DNA from: an uncultured Alphaproteobacteria bacterium | GTDB lineage: Bacteria > Pseudomonadota > Alphaproteobacteria > HIMB59 > GCA-002718135 | DNA: 61,620 bases | Direction of reading: 5' to 3' | Assembly: GCA_902511405.1 (NCBI GenBank) | Contig: CABXEZ010000004.1 | Location: 8,001-69,620 of the forward strand | Shown here: positions 36,880 to 45,992 of the stretch, in pieces | Layout: each line of letters begins with the position of its first letter | How positions within the stretch are numbered: position 1 is the stretch's first letter | Program-made: the position numbers and the translations under genes | The notes under the pieces: generated by a model | Database searches by the model: none | What the model was told of the DNA's origin: nothing | Seen by the model: only the letters and a program-made list of their open reading frames with translations

Positions 36880-38193
36880 ATGCATCATTTAAATTTTGAT
36901 AATTTTCTAAAAGTTTTATTTTTGTTGATGCCATTGTCTTTTGTGGTTGGTCCAGCGGTAATAAATATTAATATTTTTTTGCTTTTTATAAATTATCTAT
37001 TAATTTTTTTTATAAAAAAAAATATTAATTATTCTAATTTATTAAAAGATAAATTCTTTCTTTTTTTTTGTATATTTTTTTCTTATATAATTTTCTTATC
37101 ACTGATAAGTGACGATGCACTTTTTTCCCTCAAAAGTTCTTTATCATTTATAAAATTCGTATTTATTTTTTTAGCATTCAATTATTTGTTGTCTAATAAT
37201 ATATTAACTTTTAAACTGACAATAACAGTATTTGTTTCTGTTATTTTTTTTGTTGTTTTTGATAGTTTATTTCAAGTTGCTAACGGTTTTAATCTGGTTT
37301 TATTGCAACCTAAATATGGTCAATTTTCAGGAATATTTGGAGATGAGCATATCTTAGGTAGTTATCTTACCAGGACTCTCTTTTTTTTATTTATATTTTT
37401 TCATTTATTTAAGAATAATAATAAAAAAATTAATTTAATATTTTTTTTATTATTAATATGTACCTTTTTTAGTGTTTTGTTTTCTGGTGAAAGGACTGCA
37501 TTTTTAAATTTATTTTTATTTGCTTCATTTCTCTTTACCTTTAAAGTTTACAGAATAAATCTTTTTTCTTTAATTGCAATTATATCAATTTTATTATTTA
37601 GTTGTATATTTATACTCAATAATGGATATTTGTATGAAAGATATGTTCAAAAAAATATTGATCAATTTGATAAATTCGAAAATGTATTAATACCAGTACC
37701 TGATCATTACTATCTTCATTATCTTACTGGATTTAAAATTTTTAAAGATAATCCAATTATTGGTATTGGCCCAAATATGTTTAGAAAATATTGCAATAAA
37801 GATAGTTACTTTACAGAAGCTAGTGAGTTTAAAAAAATACCTGAATTAATAGAACATGTTACAGGTGTAATAACTCCAGAAGAAATAGAATTAAATACTA
37901 AAATTATTAGACTAAATACATTAAATGGTTGTTCAACTCATGTGCATAATATGCACATACAGATACTCGCCGAGTTAGGTTTAATTGGTTATTTATTTTT
38001 TGCTTTATTTTTTGGATATATTATTTTTAATTTTTTTAAAAATAGACCAGTTTCTAATATTGATAAGCTTTTTTTAATTAGTATTTCAATAAATTTCTTC
38101 CCTTTTTTACCTTCAGGAAACATATTTGGAAGTTATTTTAATTTTTTAATATTTTTACCAATCTTATTCTTTTTAAATAGAAAATATTTTTGA
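36880..38193 (+). CDS. O-antigen ligase/polymerase family protein (WaaL-like)
   Basis: An inner-membrane protein of 437 aa with about ten hydrophobic segments and a large periplasmic loop around residues 250-355. Family signs are FSGERTAFLNL, GIGPNMFRKYC and the loop-end HVHNMHIQILAELGLIG, which contains the His essential in WaaL-type ligases. It would transfer the finished polymer from undecaprenyl diphosphate to lipid A core or another acceptor, though a Wzy role cannot be excluded. It starts one base after the preceding gene. Confidence 0.82.
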   Translation: MHHLNFDNFLKVLFLLMPLSFVVGPAVININIFLLFINYLLIFFIKKNINYSNLLKDKFFLFFCIFFSYIIFLSLISDDALFSLKSSLSFIKFVFIFLAFNYLLSNNILTFKLTITVFVSVIFFVVFDSLFQVANGFNLVLLQPKYGQFSGIFGDEHILGSYLTRTLFFLFIFFHLFKNNNKKINLIFFLLLICTFFSVLFSGERTAFLNLFLFASFLFTFKVYRINLFSLIAIISILLFSCIFILNNGYLYERYVQKNIDQFDKFENVLIPVPDHYYLHYLTGFKIFKDNPIIGIGPNMFRKYCNKDSYFTEASEFKKIPELIEHVTGVITPEEIELNTKIIRLNTLNGCSTHVHNMHIQILAELGLIGYLFFALFFGYIIFNFFKNRPVSNIDKLFLISISINFFPFLPSGNIFGSYFNFLIFLPILFFLNRKYF

Positions 38194-38230
38194 TATTAAT
38201 TGTAAAAATATGATAAAAAAAAGTTAAAAT

Positions 38231-39244
38231 ATGTTTTTTTATTTTTCAATATTAACTTTCTTATTTTTATTTATTTTTTGTTATAATCTTGCCCCAAGTC
38301 TTAAATTAATTGATAAACCTAATTATAGAAAAATTCACAAGGGTAATATTCCCTTAATTGGGGGGCTCTTAATATATTTAAACCTATTAATTTTCTTTCC
38401 TTATTTTGAAAAAAGTTATCATTTTTCAATAATTTTTTATACATCAGCAATATTATTAATATTAGGAGCCTTGGATGATGCAATCGAATTAGGAGTTGTT
38501 TTCAGGTTAATATCCCAATTTGTGTCTTGCTTAATAATTATTGGCTCAGGTTTAGTAATAACTAATATTGGTGATTATGCATTTTTTTCAAAAATTGATA
38601 TAGGAGTTTTATCAATTCTTTTTACTGTATTATGTGTAATTGGACTTACAAATGCATTTAATTTTATAGATGGTATGGATGGTTTATGTAGTGGAAGTTT
38701 TTTAGTTTCTATAAGCTCTATTTTAATATTTGCATATCTTAGTAATACTCTTAATTTAATAATAGAGTTAGAATTAGTTTATATATTAATTATGTCAGTT
38801 GTGCTTTTCATGATATTTAATTTTTCAAATCGCTTTAAAATTTTTCTTGGTGATTCTGGAAGTACCACTTTAGGTTTTTTGATTAGTTGGTTTTTAATAC
38901 TAAATTCACAAATTTATGAAACCATTCATCCTGTATTGGTACTTTGGTGTGTTTCTATACCTTCATTTGATATTATAAGCGTGATTATAAGAAGGCTCTT
39001 TAGGAAAAAAAATCCTTTCAAACCAGACAGAAGGCACATTCATCATATTTTATTAAATATTGGTTTTGATCAAAAAGGTGTAATGATAATAATATTGTCT
39101 GTATCTTTGCTGCTAAATTTTTTTGGTTTTTTAATTTTTAATTTATTTGGCCCTTTATCAACTTTAATGGCTTATTTAATAATGATTTTTGTTTATTTAT
39201 TCCTAAGTCTTAAACTTAATCATTTAGCAATTAAAAAAAATTAA
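38231..39244 (+). CDS. undecaprenyl-phosphate HexNAc-1-phosphate transferase (WecA/MraY family)
   Basis: Initiates glycan assembly by moving sugar-1-phosphate from a UDP-HexNAc to undecaprenyl phosphate. It has about ten membrane helices in 337 aa, the catalytic DD (Asp82, Asp83), NAFNFIDGMDGL (141-152), FLGDSGS (205-211) and the cytoplasmic RRHIHH motif (267-272), which is the WecA-type signature. It is last in the plus-strand polysaccharide run and its end overlaps a minus-strand gene by four bases. It marks the boundary of the island. Confidence 0.9.
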   Translation: MFFYFSILTFLFLFIFCYNLAPSLKLIDKPNYRKIHKGNIPLIGGLLIYLNLLIFFPYFEKSYHFSIIFYTSAILLILGALDDAIELGVVFRLISQFVSCLIIIGSGLVITNIGDYAFFSKIDIGVLSILFTVLCVIGLTNAFNFIDGMDGLCSGSFLVSISSILIFAYLSNTLNLIIELELVYILIMSVVLFMIFNFSNRFKIFLGDSGSTTLGFLISWFLILNSQIYETIHPVLVLWCVSIPSFDIISVIIRRLFRKKNPFKPDRRHIHHILLNIGFDQKGVMIIILSVSLLLNFFGFLIFNLFGPLSTLMAYLIMIFVYLFLSLKLNHLAIKKN

Positions 39245-40488
39245 ATATTACTAAGAGCATCTAATATTAATTCAGTTTCTTTTTTTGAATTATAATGCAC
39301 CATACTAATTCTTACTACCCCATCAGAGCTATCAATATTTAGTGCTTCCAAACACCTCCAAGCATAAAAATTATCATTTCTTGTAGCTATTTTTTTCGAT
39401 ACTAAAATTTTACTTACTTCTTCTGATGTTTTTTTTACACTCGTAAAAGATACTGTTGGCGCTCTGTTTTTATCTTTAATTTTGTTTTTGCCAATTAATA
39501 TTAAATCTTTTCTTTTGTGTATATATTCTAGAATCGGATTAGCTATTTCTTCCTCATGTTTGGCAATTAAATTATTTATTATATTAATTTTATTTCTTAT
39601 CGAAATGTCTAAATTATTAAAATGAAAATTAAATAATTTCATAAGATATTCATGGATTCCAATTAGTGACGCAAGTTCTTCATGATTTGAACCACCAGGG
39701 TTAATAGTATAGGGGTATTGACCATCTAAAAATTTGTGGTTTTGATTTGGTAATTTTTTTAAAATTTCTTCTTTTCCGAATAATAAAGCTAAATGAGGGC
39801 CATAAGTTTTATACAAACTAAAAGTGTAAAAATCTACATCCAATTCTTTTACATCAGGAAAACCATGAGGAGCATAAGAAACTCCGTCTCCTATTACTAT
39901 AGCATTTTTTTCATGGGCTAATTTTGAAATTTTTTTTAAGTCATTAACTGTCCCAACAATATTTGAGCAGTGAGTTACAGCTACAATTTTAGTCCTATCA
40001 GTTAATAAGCTTTCCAGCTTTTCTATTTCAAGCTCACCTGTTATGGGGTTTATTTGCCATTCTTTAATTATAGCTCCAACTTCAGATAATCTTCTCCAAG
40101 GACTAATATTAGCCTCGTGATCTTGATTAGTAACAATCACTTCGTCTCCCGGTTTAATAGAGTATTTGAGTGCATTAGAAAGTACATACAAATTTATTGA
40201 TGTCGATCCTCCTATAATTATTTCTTTATTATTTGCATTTATAATTTGAGCAAAAAGCTCAATGGCTTTATCCATACTATCACCAGCGATTTTTGACATA
40301 GGATATTCAGCATAAGGCTGGACTTTAGTAGAAGTCATAAAATTTGTTAATCTATCGATTACTTGCTTGGGAACATAGCTGCCCCCAGCATTTTCAAAAA
40401 ATGACCAATCTTTGCATAAAGGATCTTGAAATGCTGGAAATTGAGACCTTACAAAATCTAGATCGAGTTTATTATTACTTATATTCAA
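39241..40488 (-). CDS. class V PLP-dependent enzyme (aminotransferase/desulfurase family)
   Basis: A fold-type I PLP enzyme of 415 aa. SFFENAGGSYVP (29-40) is typical of a cysteine-desulfurase-like subgroup. HCSNIVGT (173-180) and Asp201 in IGDGVSYAPH contact the cofactor, and Lys227 in SLYKTYGPH is the internal aldimine lysine. No mobile catalytic Cys loop of the sulfur-donor type is evident. The reaction is unknown. The gene diverges, over 45 bases, from a class II aldolase-family gene, so it may belong to the same catabolic unit and could be a lyase or an aminotransferase. Confidence 0.75.
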   Translation of the reverse strand: MNISNNKLDLDFVRSQFPAFQDPLCKDWSFFENAGGSYVPKQVIDRLTNFMTSTKVQPYAEYPMSKIAGDSMDKAIELFAQIINANNKEIIIGGSTSINLYVLSNALKYSIKPGDEVIVTNQDHEANISPWRRLSEVGAIIKEWQINPITGELEIEKLESLLTDRTKIVAVTHCSNIVGTVNDLKKISKLAHEKNAIVIGDGVSYAPHGFPDVKELDVDFYTFSLYKTYGPHLALLFGKEEILKKLPNQNHKFLDGQYPYTINPGGSNHEELASLIGIHEYLMKLFNFHFNNLDISIRNKINIINNLIAKHEEEIANPILEYIHKRKDLILIGKNKIKDKNRAPTVSFTSVKKTSEEVSKILVSKKIATRNDNFYAWRCLEALNIDSSDGVVRISMVHYNSKKETELILDALSNI

Positions 40489-40533
40489 AAAAAAGCTCCT
40501 TTTTTATATAAATATATTTTATACATTTTTTAA

Positions 40534-41274
40534 ATGAAGACTAATAAAAACTTTGATGAAGAATTACAAAATAGAATTGATCTTGCTGCAGCTTATCATT
40601 TGGCTGATATTTATGGATTTAGTGATATTATTTGGAACCATATTACTTGTAAGACATCATCAAAAAAAAATACATTTTTAATTAATAGATTTGGTTTGAG
40701 ATACGATGAAGTTACAGCATCAAATCTTTTGGAAATTGATCTAGACGGCAATATCATATCAGGTGAAGGAGATATAAATTTTACCGGATTTGTTATTCAT
40801 GGAGCAATTCATCAAACTAGAGAAGATTTAAGTTGTGTAATGCATTCTCACTCTAGATCTGGTTTAGCAATTTCATGTTTAAAAAATGGTTTAGAAATTT
40901 TAATTCAAGACTCAGCAATGTTTCATAATAGAATCAGCTACCATGATTGGGAAGGGATGTCGACAAACACTGAGGAATGTGACTCTTTAGCAAGAGATTT
41001 AGGAAACAATAATACAATGATATTAAGAAATCATGGGCTTCTTACTGCTGGCAAAACTATAGGTGAAGCATTTATGTTAATGTATTACCTTGATAGGGCT
41101 TGTAAGGTTCAGATTGATTTATTAAATACTAATCAAGATATTATTAAGCCTTCTGAGAATTTATTAGAATTTGCAGCTGGTCAATATAATCATCCGAAAT
41201 ATCAACTTGGTAAATATGAATGGCCTGCGCTAAAAAGAATGCTTGATAAAAATAATAGTATATATGATCAGTAA
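40534..41274 (+). CDS. class II aldolase/adducin family protein
   Basis: A zinc-dependent aldolase-fold protein of 246 aa. The metal site is visible as HSHSRSG (the first HxH) and later LRNHGLLTAGK. ITCKTSSKK and INRFGLRYDEVTASN mark the substrate-binding N-terminus. Members include sugar-phosphate aldolases and decarboxylases. The phosphate-binding pattern is not clear here, as is common in the short-chain catabolic subgroup. Its stop shares a base with the start of the aldehyde dehydrogenase gene, so an aldehyde product passed to that enzyme is a reasonable inference. Confidence 0.8.
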   Translation: MKTNKNFDEELQNRIDLAAAYHLADIYGFSDIIWNHITCKTSSKKNTFLINRFGLRYDEVTASNLLEIDLDGNIISGEGDINFTGFVIHGAIHQTREDLSCVMHSHSRSGLAISCLKNGLEILIQDSAMFHNRISYHDWEGMSTNTEECDSLARDLGNNNTMILRNHGLLTAGKTIGEAFMLMYYLDRACKVQIDLLNTNQDIIKPSENLLEFAAGQYNHPKYQLGKYEWPALKRMLDKNNSIYDQ

Positions 41275-42770
41275 TGACTTTAAATCATCAGTTAGTTAAA
41301 GAAAAAAAATCAAAATTAAACTTTCCTTCAGATTTATTTATCAATGGAAATTATCATAAATCCATTTCTGAAAAAAGTTTTGATAATATCTCTCCAATCG
41401 ATGGTAAGATAATCAACCAAATTTCTTTTGCCCAGCAACCTGATATAGATAAAGCCGTTAGTTCAGGAAGAAAAGCATTTGAAAAAGGACACTGGTCAAA
41501 TATGCCACCAGGACAAAGAAAGAAAATTCTTTTAAAATTTGCACAATTAATAGAACGTGATCGACTTGAGCTATCTTTATTAGATACTATCGACATGGGT
41601 AAAACTATAAACGATACTTATAATGCTGACCTCCCTACCAGTATTGATAATATTGAGTGGTATGCAGAGATTATTGATAAATTATTTGATGATATTTCTC
41701 CAAGTTCAAAAGAATATATGGGACTGATCACCAAGGAACCAATTGGAGTTGTTGCAGCTATTGTGCCTTGGAACTATCCATTATGGATGGCAATATGGAA
41801 AATAGCACCAGCTCTTATAACTGGTAATTCGGTTATATTAAAACCAGCAGAACAGTCTCCTATGAGTGCCATTAAAATAGGCGCCTTATTAGCAGAAGCA
41901 GGTTTGCCTGATGGAGTTATGTCTGTACTACCAGGCGATGGTCCCATAACAGGAAAACAATTATGTTTACACAATGATATTGATTGTGTTGCCTTTACTG
42001 GCTCAGGAGAAGTTGGAAAGTTGGTCTTACAATATTCTGGACAGTCAAACATGAAAAGAGTTCAGCTAGAATGCGGAGGAAAATCTCCAAATATAATTTT
42101 TGCAGATTGTGAAGATCTTGATACAGCTGCAGAAGCTTCTGCATATGCAATTTTTGGAAATCAAGGAGAGGTTTGTTCAGCTGGTTCTAGGCTTATTATT
42201 CAAAAAGAAATTGAGAGAGACTTTATTAGTAGGGTTACAAAAATAAGTAAAAAAATGCAGCCAGGTGATCCTTTTGATCCAGAGTCATTTGCTGGAGCAA
42301 TTGTTAATAATGAGCAATTAGAAAAAATAAACAAATATGTAAATATTGGTAAAGAAGAGGGGGCAAGTGTCGTGGTTGGTGGAAATATTACTATGCAGGA
42401 TACAGGTGGCAGTTATTTTGAACCAACTATATTCACAAACGTAAATAACAAAATGAGAGTAGCTCAAGAAGAGATATTTGGACCAGTGCTTACCACTCTA
42501 ACTTTCTCAACTTTTGAAGAAGCAATATCAATAGCCAATGACAGTCAATATGGACTTGCTGCTGGAGTTTGGACAAAAGACATAAATAAGGCCATAAAAG
42601 CATCTCGACAAATAAGAGCTGGAACAGTTTATATAAATAATTACGAAGAAGGCATGGATTCAACAATACCCTTAGGTGGTTATAAGCAATCTGGAATCGG
42701 ACGTGATAGTGGATATCAAGCTTTAGATAACTATCTGCAAGTTAAATCAACTTGGGCTAAAATATCCTAA
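41274..42770 (+). CDS. NAD(P)-dependent aldehyde dehydrogenase, PuuC/ALDH9-like
   Basis: A 498-aa aldehyde dehydrogenase with complete catalytic residues. Asn167 lies in VPWNYPL, Glu266 in LECGGKSP, and the nucleophile is Cys301 in GNQGEVCSAGSR. FTGSGEVG (241-248) is the NAD-binding loop. Overall it resembles gamma-aminobutyraldehyde or trimethylaminobutyraldehyde dehydrogenases. Next to it, tail-to-tail with a four-base overlap, is a gamma-butyrobetaine-hydroxylase-like gene. Oxidation of 4-trimethylaminobutyraldehyde to gamma-butyrobetaine is therefore an attractive guess, and aminoaldehydes from polyamines are the main alternative. Confidence 0.85.
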   Translation: MTLNHQLVKEKKSKLNFPSDLFINGNYHKSISEKSFDNISPIDGKIINQISFAQQPDIDKAVSSGRKAFEKGHWSNMPPGQRKKILLKFAQLIERDRLELSLLDTIDMGKTINDTYNADLPTSIDNIEWYAEIIDKLFDDISPSSKEYMGLITKEPIGVVAAIVPWNYPLWMAIWKIAPALITGNSVILKPAEQSPMSAIKIGALLAEAGLPDGVMSVLPGDGPITGKQLCLHNDIDCVAFTGSGEVGKLVLQYSGQSNMKRVQLECGGKSPNIIFADCEDLDTAAEASAYAIFGNQGEVCSAGSRLIIQKEIERDFISRVTKISKKMQPGDPFDPESFAGAIVNNEQLEKINKYVNIGKEEGASVVVGGNITMQDTGGSYFEPTIFTNVNNKMRVAQEEIFGPVLTTLTFSTFEEAISIANDSQYGLAAGVWTKDINKAIKASRQIRAGTVYINNYEEGMDSTIPLGGYKQSGIGRDSGYQALDNYLQVKSTWAKIS

Positions 42771-43900
42771 ACTTTCAATTTATTAAAATAATTTAACCTA
42801 GCTAATATTTCATCTCTTTCTAAATAATAGCCTTGTAAGTGCCTGTTACCTGAATTTGGATCGAAGGAGGTTCGGCCATGAAGAACTCTTCTATTGTTAA
42901 AACAAAAAATATCTCCACTTGATAATCTAAAATCTATTTTAAATTTTTTGCTATGCAGTAATTTCGAAAATAAATAATAAGCTTCATAAAATTTTTTCAT
43001 TTTACTAGAGTCAACATCGACTGTCCCCATTGCTGCCATACTAAAACGAATGTCATTAAAATCTCTATCCTTTGTCAGAGTTATCAAGGGTGAATGTAAA
43101 ACTCTAGTTGCTTTTTGTGTGTAATCAGTATCTTTAAATTTTACATAAGAATTTGTAAGCACTTTAAATGCATCTTTTTCATTTTTTTTTAAATAACTTG
43201 CAACAGCAAACCCATCTACTACTGATGAGTTACCTCCTTTAGCATCGTTTACTAAACAATGTAAAAATTGATATCCAGGAGCATATTCAAAATATGGTAA
43301 ATCAGTATGATTTCTAAGTGCATCAGCTGTGTAAGCGGTATTATTAGGCTTTGGAATGCTTACTACTTCAAAAGGTGTTCCAAAAAAAGTTTCTCTATGA
43401 TGGCTTATTCTATTTAAAATTTTAAAAGCTGATTTTTGTTTAATGGGTGCATTCTTTATAATTGCAAAACCATATTCATGTAAAAGCTTTAACCATTGAT
43501 GTAAATGATTGTCATTATTTAGAACTTTATTATGATTAATTTTTATTTTGTTAAATGATTTTTTTAATTTTTGATCCCAAAAAAAATAAGGTGAGATATA
43601 TTTTTTGTCTTGAGAATAACAGTGATCTCTCAACCATTTAATTTCAAAATTACTTTTATGATTTTTTTCACTCCAGTAAATTATAAGTTTAGTTTTACTA
43701 ATATCTATTTCTTTTGGAAAAATATTTTTAGTTACAGAAAGAATATTAAATATTCTCATATTTGCTGTTGGATGAATTGCACTAGGGCAATTATCTCTTA
43801 GCCATAAGAAATGAAACTTGCTAATATGTTTATCAAGCCAAGTGACTTCAATAAATTGATTTCTTTTTACAATCTTATTTATTTTATATTTATCTTGCAT
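42767..43900 (-). CDS. gamma-butyrobetaine hydroxylase-like Fe(II)/2-oxoglutarate dioxygenase
   Basis: A TauD/TfdA-fold oxygenase of 377 aa with an N-terminal DUF971-type domain (about 10-95) and a catalytic domain. The iron triad is His198, Asp200 (RNHTDLPYFE) and His341 (RRVLHGRTSF), with an Arg soon after for 2-oxoglutarate. GGNSSVVDGF is typical of GBBH. The N-terminal zinc cluster of that family is degenerate: only Cys38 is left in RDNCPSAIH. It could make L-carnitine from gamma-butyrobetaine. Members of this family have been shown to hydroxylate other trimethylammonium compounds such as trimethylaminoethylphosphonate (TmpA), so the substrate is open. Confidence 0.82.
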   Translation of the reverse strand: MQDKYKINKIVKRNQFIEVTWLDKHISKFHFLWLRDNCPSAIHPTANMRIFNILSVTKNIFPKEIDISKTKLIIYWSEKNHKSNFEIKWLRDHCYSQDKKYISPYFFWDQKLKKSFNKIKINHNKVLNNDNHLHQWLKLLHEYGFAIIKNAPIKQKSAFKILNRISHHRETFFGTPFEVVSIPKPNNTAYTADALRNHTDLPYFEYAPGYQFLHCLVNDAKGGNSSVVDGFAVASYLKKNEKDAFKVLTNSYVKFKDTDYTQKATRVLHSPLITLTKDRDFNDIRFSMAAMGTVDVDSSKMKKFYEAYYLFSKLLHSKKFKIDFRLSSGDIFCFNNRRVLHGRTSFDPNSGNRHLQGYYLERDEILARLNYFNKLKV

Positions 43901-43959
43901 TTTAACTATCTTTAATATTGGCTATCATAAATTTTATGATTTATTAAAAGCTTTTCTTT

Positions 43960-44811
43960 ATGAATAAAAATTTACTTGGGATACTTCTGATGACGCTGGG
44001 AATGCTTAGTCTCAGTATTAATGATATTATTTATAAAAATTTAACGATGAATTTCCCTGTTTGGGAGGCAGTTTTTTTTAGAGCATTTAGTGGCTCAATT
44101 ATCTCTTTATATTTAGTTTATCACTCAGGAATTAATTCTATAAAAACAAAAAAACCAGTTAGGCATTTTGTAAGAGCCTTTTCAGCTGTCGGCTGTGTTG
44201 TTCTATATATCTTTGGAATAAAATATTTACTTCTATCAGAAAACATTGCCATTGCTCATAGCGCTCCAATTATTGCTGCATTATTAGCTGTACCTATTCT
44301 TGGTGAAAAAATTGGGATACACAGAATACTCGCCATTATAATCGGATTTGTAGGTGTGCTAGTTATCATTAAACCTGGAACAGATTTATTCCAACTTAAA
44401 TCCTTATTACCTATTGGATCAGCTTTATTTATGGCCTCAGTTTATCTTACAACAAGATCACTGATGAATACTGAGTCTAGTACTTCGATTGTTTTTTATT
44501 ATTCGTTTGCATTGCTTTTTACTTCGCTAATTTTTTTCCCTTCAGATTTTGTTATTCCAGATACTTTTAATTTAATTCTTGCGCTAAGCCTCGGTATTAT
44601 GGGCTCAATGGGGCATTATTTTATGTCTCAAGCGGCTCGACATGCTGATGTGGCTGTTACATCGCCTTTTGAGTATTCTTCTTTTATATTTGTTGGCTTA
44701 ATGGGGTATTTTTTCTTTTATGAAATACCAAGTAATTCAGTAATAATAGGAGGTATTTTAATTATTATAAGCGGGGTGTACGTAGCATATAGAGAGAGAA
44801 AAGTATCATAG
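43960..44811 (+). CDS. EamA/DMT-family transporter
   Basis: An inner-membrane protein of 283 aa with about ten predicted helices in two repeats. The first repeat is about 5-140 (SLSINDIIYKNLTMNFPVWE, then PIIAALLAVPILGEK), and the second continues to ISGVYVAYRERK. Drug/metabolite exporters of this family have broad substrates, and nothing here fixes one. It diverges from the dioxygenase gene across 59 bases and lies upstream of the betaine importer. Confidence 0.82.
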   Translation: MNKNLLGILLMTLGMLSLSINDIIYKNLTMNFPVWEAVFFRAFSGSIISLYLVYHSGINSIKTKKPVRHFVRAFSAVGCVVLYIFGIKYLLLSENIAIAHSAPIIAALLAVPILGEKIGIHRILAIIIGFVGVLVIIKPGTDLFQLKSLLPIGSALFMASVYLTTRSLMNTESSTSIVFYYSFALLFTSLIFFPSDFVIPDTFNLILALSLGIMGSMGHYFMSQAARHADVAVTSPFEYSSFIFVGLMGYFFFYEIPSNSVIIGGILIIISGVYVAYRERKVS

Positions 44812-44870
44812 CTCAAATATTGTTATTTTTGTTATTATTCAATTAATCAGTCGTTTCTTCCAAAAACAAG

Positions 44871-44898
44871 TTGTTTGTAAGAAAATAAGAGTTATAAA
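44871..44898 (+). promoter_or_regulatory. candidate sigma70-type promoter for proX
   Basis: TTGTTT (44871-44876) and TATAAA (44893-44898) are 16 bases apart, close to the consensus -35/-10 geometry. They lie 24 bases before the proX start codon in a 111-base gap after the EamA gene. A second TATAAT-like string overlaps the ribosome binding site and is probably not the -10. Support is by pattern only. Confidence 0.4.
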
Positions 44899-44910
44899 AA
44901 TTGTATAATT

Positions 44911-44916
44911 AGGAGG
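44911..44916 (+). promoter_or_regulatory. strong Shine-Dalgarno sequence of proX
   Basis: A full AGGAGG lies six bases ahead of the ATG. Most genes in the window have no such motif, so this marks the binding protein as a highly translated gene. Confidence 0.8.
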
Positions 44917-44922
44917 AAATTT

Positions 44923-45945
44923 ATGAATTTCATAAAAAAAACAATCCTGTCATTAACTCTTTTAACAGGCATTTCATTTGCTTCATTTAGTGCAAACGCA
45001 TGCAGTGTTAAAATCGGTGATTTTGATTGGGACAGTGCAAATATTCACACAGCTATTGGTTCTTATATTATTGAGAATGGATATGGTTGTGATGTAGAAG
45101 TTACAAAAGGAAGTACTAATCCAATATTAGCAGCTTTAATTGATAATCAACTAGATATGATTTTTGAACATTGGACTGATAACAATGTTGCATTAATTGA
45201 TCCTGAATTAGCTAGTGGAAACTTAGTAGATCTTGGTATTAATACTCCAGCATCAGAACAGGCATTCTTTGTAGACAGAGCAACTTCTGAAGCTTATGGA
45301 ATTACTAGTGTTGCTGATCTTAAAAAACCAGGCATCTGGGAATTATTTAAAGATCCAGAAGATCCATCAAAAGGAAGAATTACAAGCTGTATTTCTGGAT
45401 GGACTTGTTACACAATTAATCTTGTTAAAATTAATGAATATGGTCTAGGTGATTTATACACTAACTTTGATCCAGGTTCTGGTGGAGCGTTAGATGCTGC
45501 AATTGCTGGTGCTTTTGCAAAAAATCAACCTATTGTTACTTATTATTGGACCCCAACAAGTTTAATGGGAAAACCTGAAATTGATATGGTGCGTTTAACA
45601 GAGCCAGCTTACGATAAGGCTTGTTGGGACGCTATGATGGTTGTTGTAAACAAAATCAAAGCTGATGGTCCAGATGCTTATGAGCCTTCTTGTGCAAACG
45701 AGTATAAAGATATGGCATTAACTAAGCTTGCTACTGGTAAATTTGCTGCAGATAACGCAGATATTATTGCTTTTGCTGATGCTTACACGATCACAACTTC
45801 AGTTGTTAACAATATGTTAGCATACTATGTTGATGAGTCAGGTGGGGACATGGAAGCTACTGCAATGCATTACTTAGAAAATTATTCTGAGTGGGAATCT
45901 TGGGTTCCTGCAGATGTAGCTGCAAAAGTTAAAAGCTCATTATAA
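44923..45945 (+). CDS. proX: glycine betaine/proline-type ABC substrate-binding protein
   Basis: A periplasmic binding protein of 340 aa. A signal peptide ends near residue 26 (ISFASFSANA, then CSVKIGDFDW). The mature part has the ProX/OpuAC pattern FDWDSANIHTA and FEHWTDNN, where Trp residues form the cage for a quaternary amine. Pairs of cysteines later in the sequence probably form disulfides. Probable ligands are glycine betaine, carnitine or gamma-butyrobetaine, given the dioxygenase and carnitine genes nearby. It is first in proX-proW-proV and is separated from proW by a stem-loop. Confidence 0.88.
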   Translation: MNFIKKTILSLTLLTGISFASFSANACSVKIGDFDWDSANIHTAIGSYIIENGYGCDVEVTKGSTNPILAALIDNQLDMIFEHWTDNNVALIDPELASGNLVDLGINTPASEQAFFVDRATSEAYGITSVADLKKPGIWELFKDPEDPSKGRITSCISGWTCYTINLVKINEYGLGDLYTNFDPGSGGALDAAIAGAFAKNQPIVTYYWTPTSLMGKPEIDMVRLTEPAYDKACWDAMMVVVNKIKADGPDAYEPSCANEYKDMALTKLATGKFAADNADIIAFADAYTITTSVVNNMLAYYVDESGGDMEATAMHYLENYSEWESWVPADVAAKVKSSL

Positions 45946-45955
45946 TATAAATTTA

Positions 45956-45983
45956 TTTACCAGGGTCGTATGACCCTGGTAAA
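45956..45983 (+). terminator. stem-loop between proX and proW
   Basis: A perfect 12-base inverted repeat, TTTACCAGGGTC and its complement, encloses a GTAT loop. The GC-rich core is followed by A/T. It ends nine bases before the proW start, so it is more likely a partial terminator or mRNA-stabilising hairpin that keeps binding protein in excess over permease than a full operon end. Confidence 0.75.
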
Positions 45984-45992
45984 AAATATCTT

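Noticed and set aside
38194-39300. Integration site of a mobile island at the polysaccharide/metabolism boundary
   Set aside because: No tRNA, integrase, transposase or flanking direct repeat was found. The boundary is a tail-to-tail overlap of two intact genes.
41774-42052. Minus-strand open frame inside the aldehyde dehydrogenase gene
   Set aside because: Antisense to the conserved NAD-binding region. The open frame reflects codon bias of the real gene.
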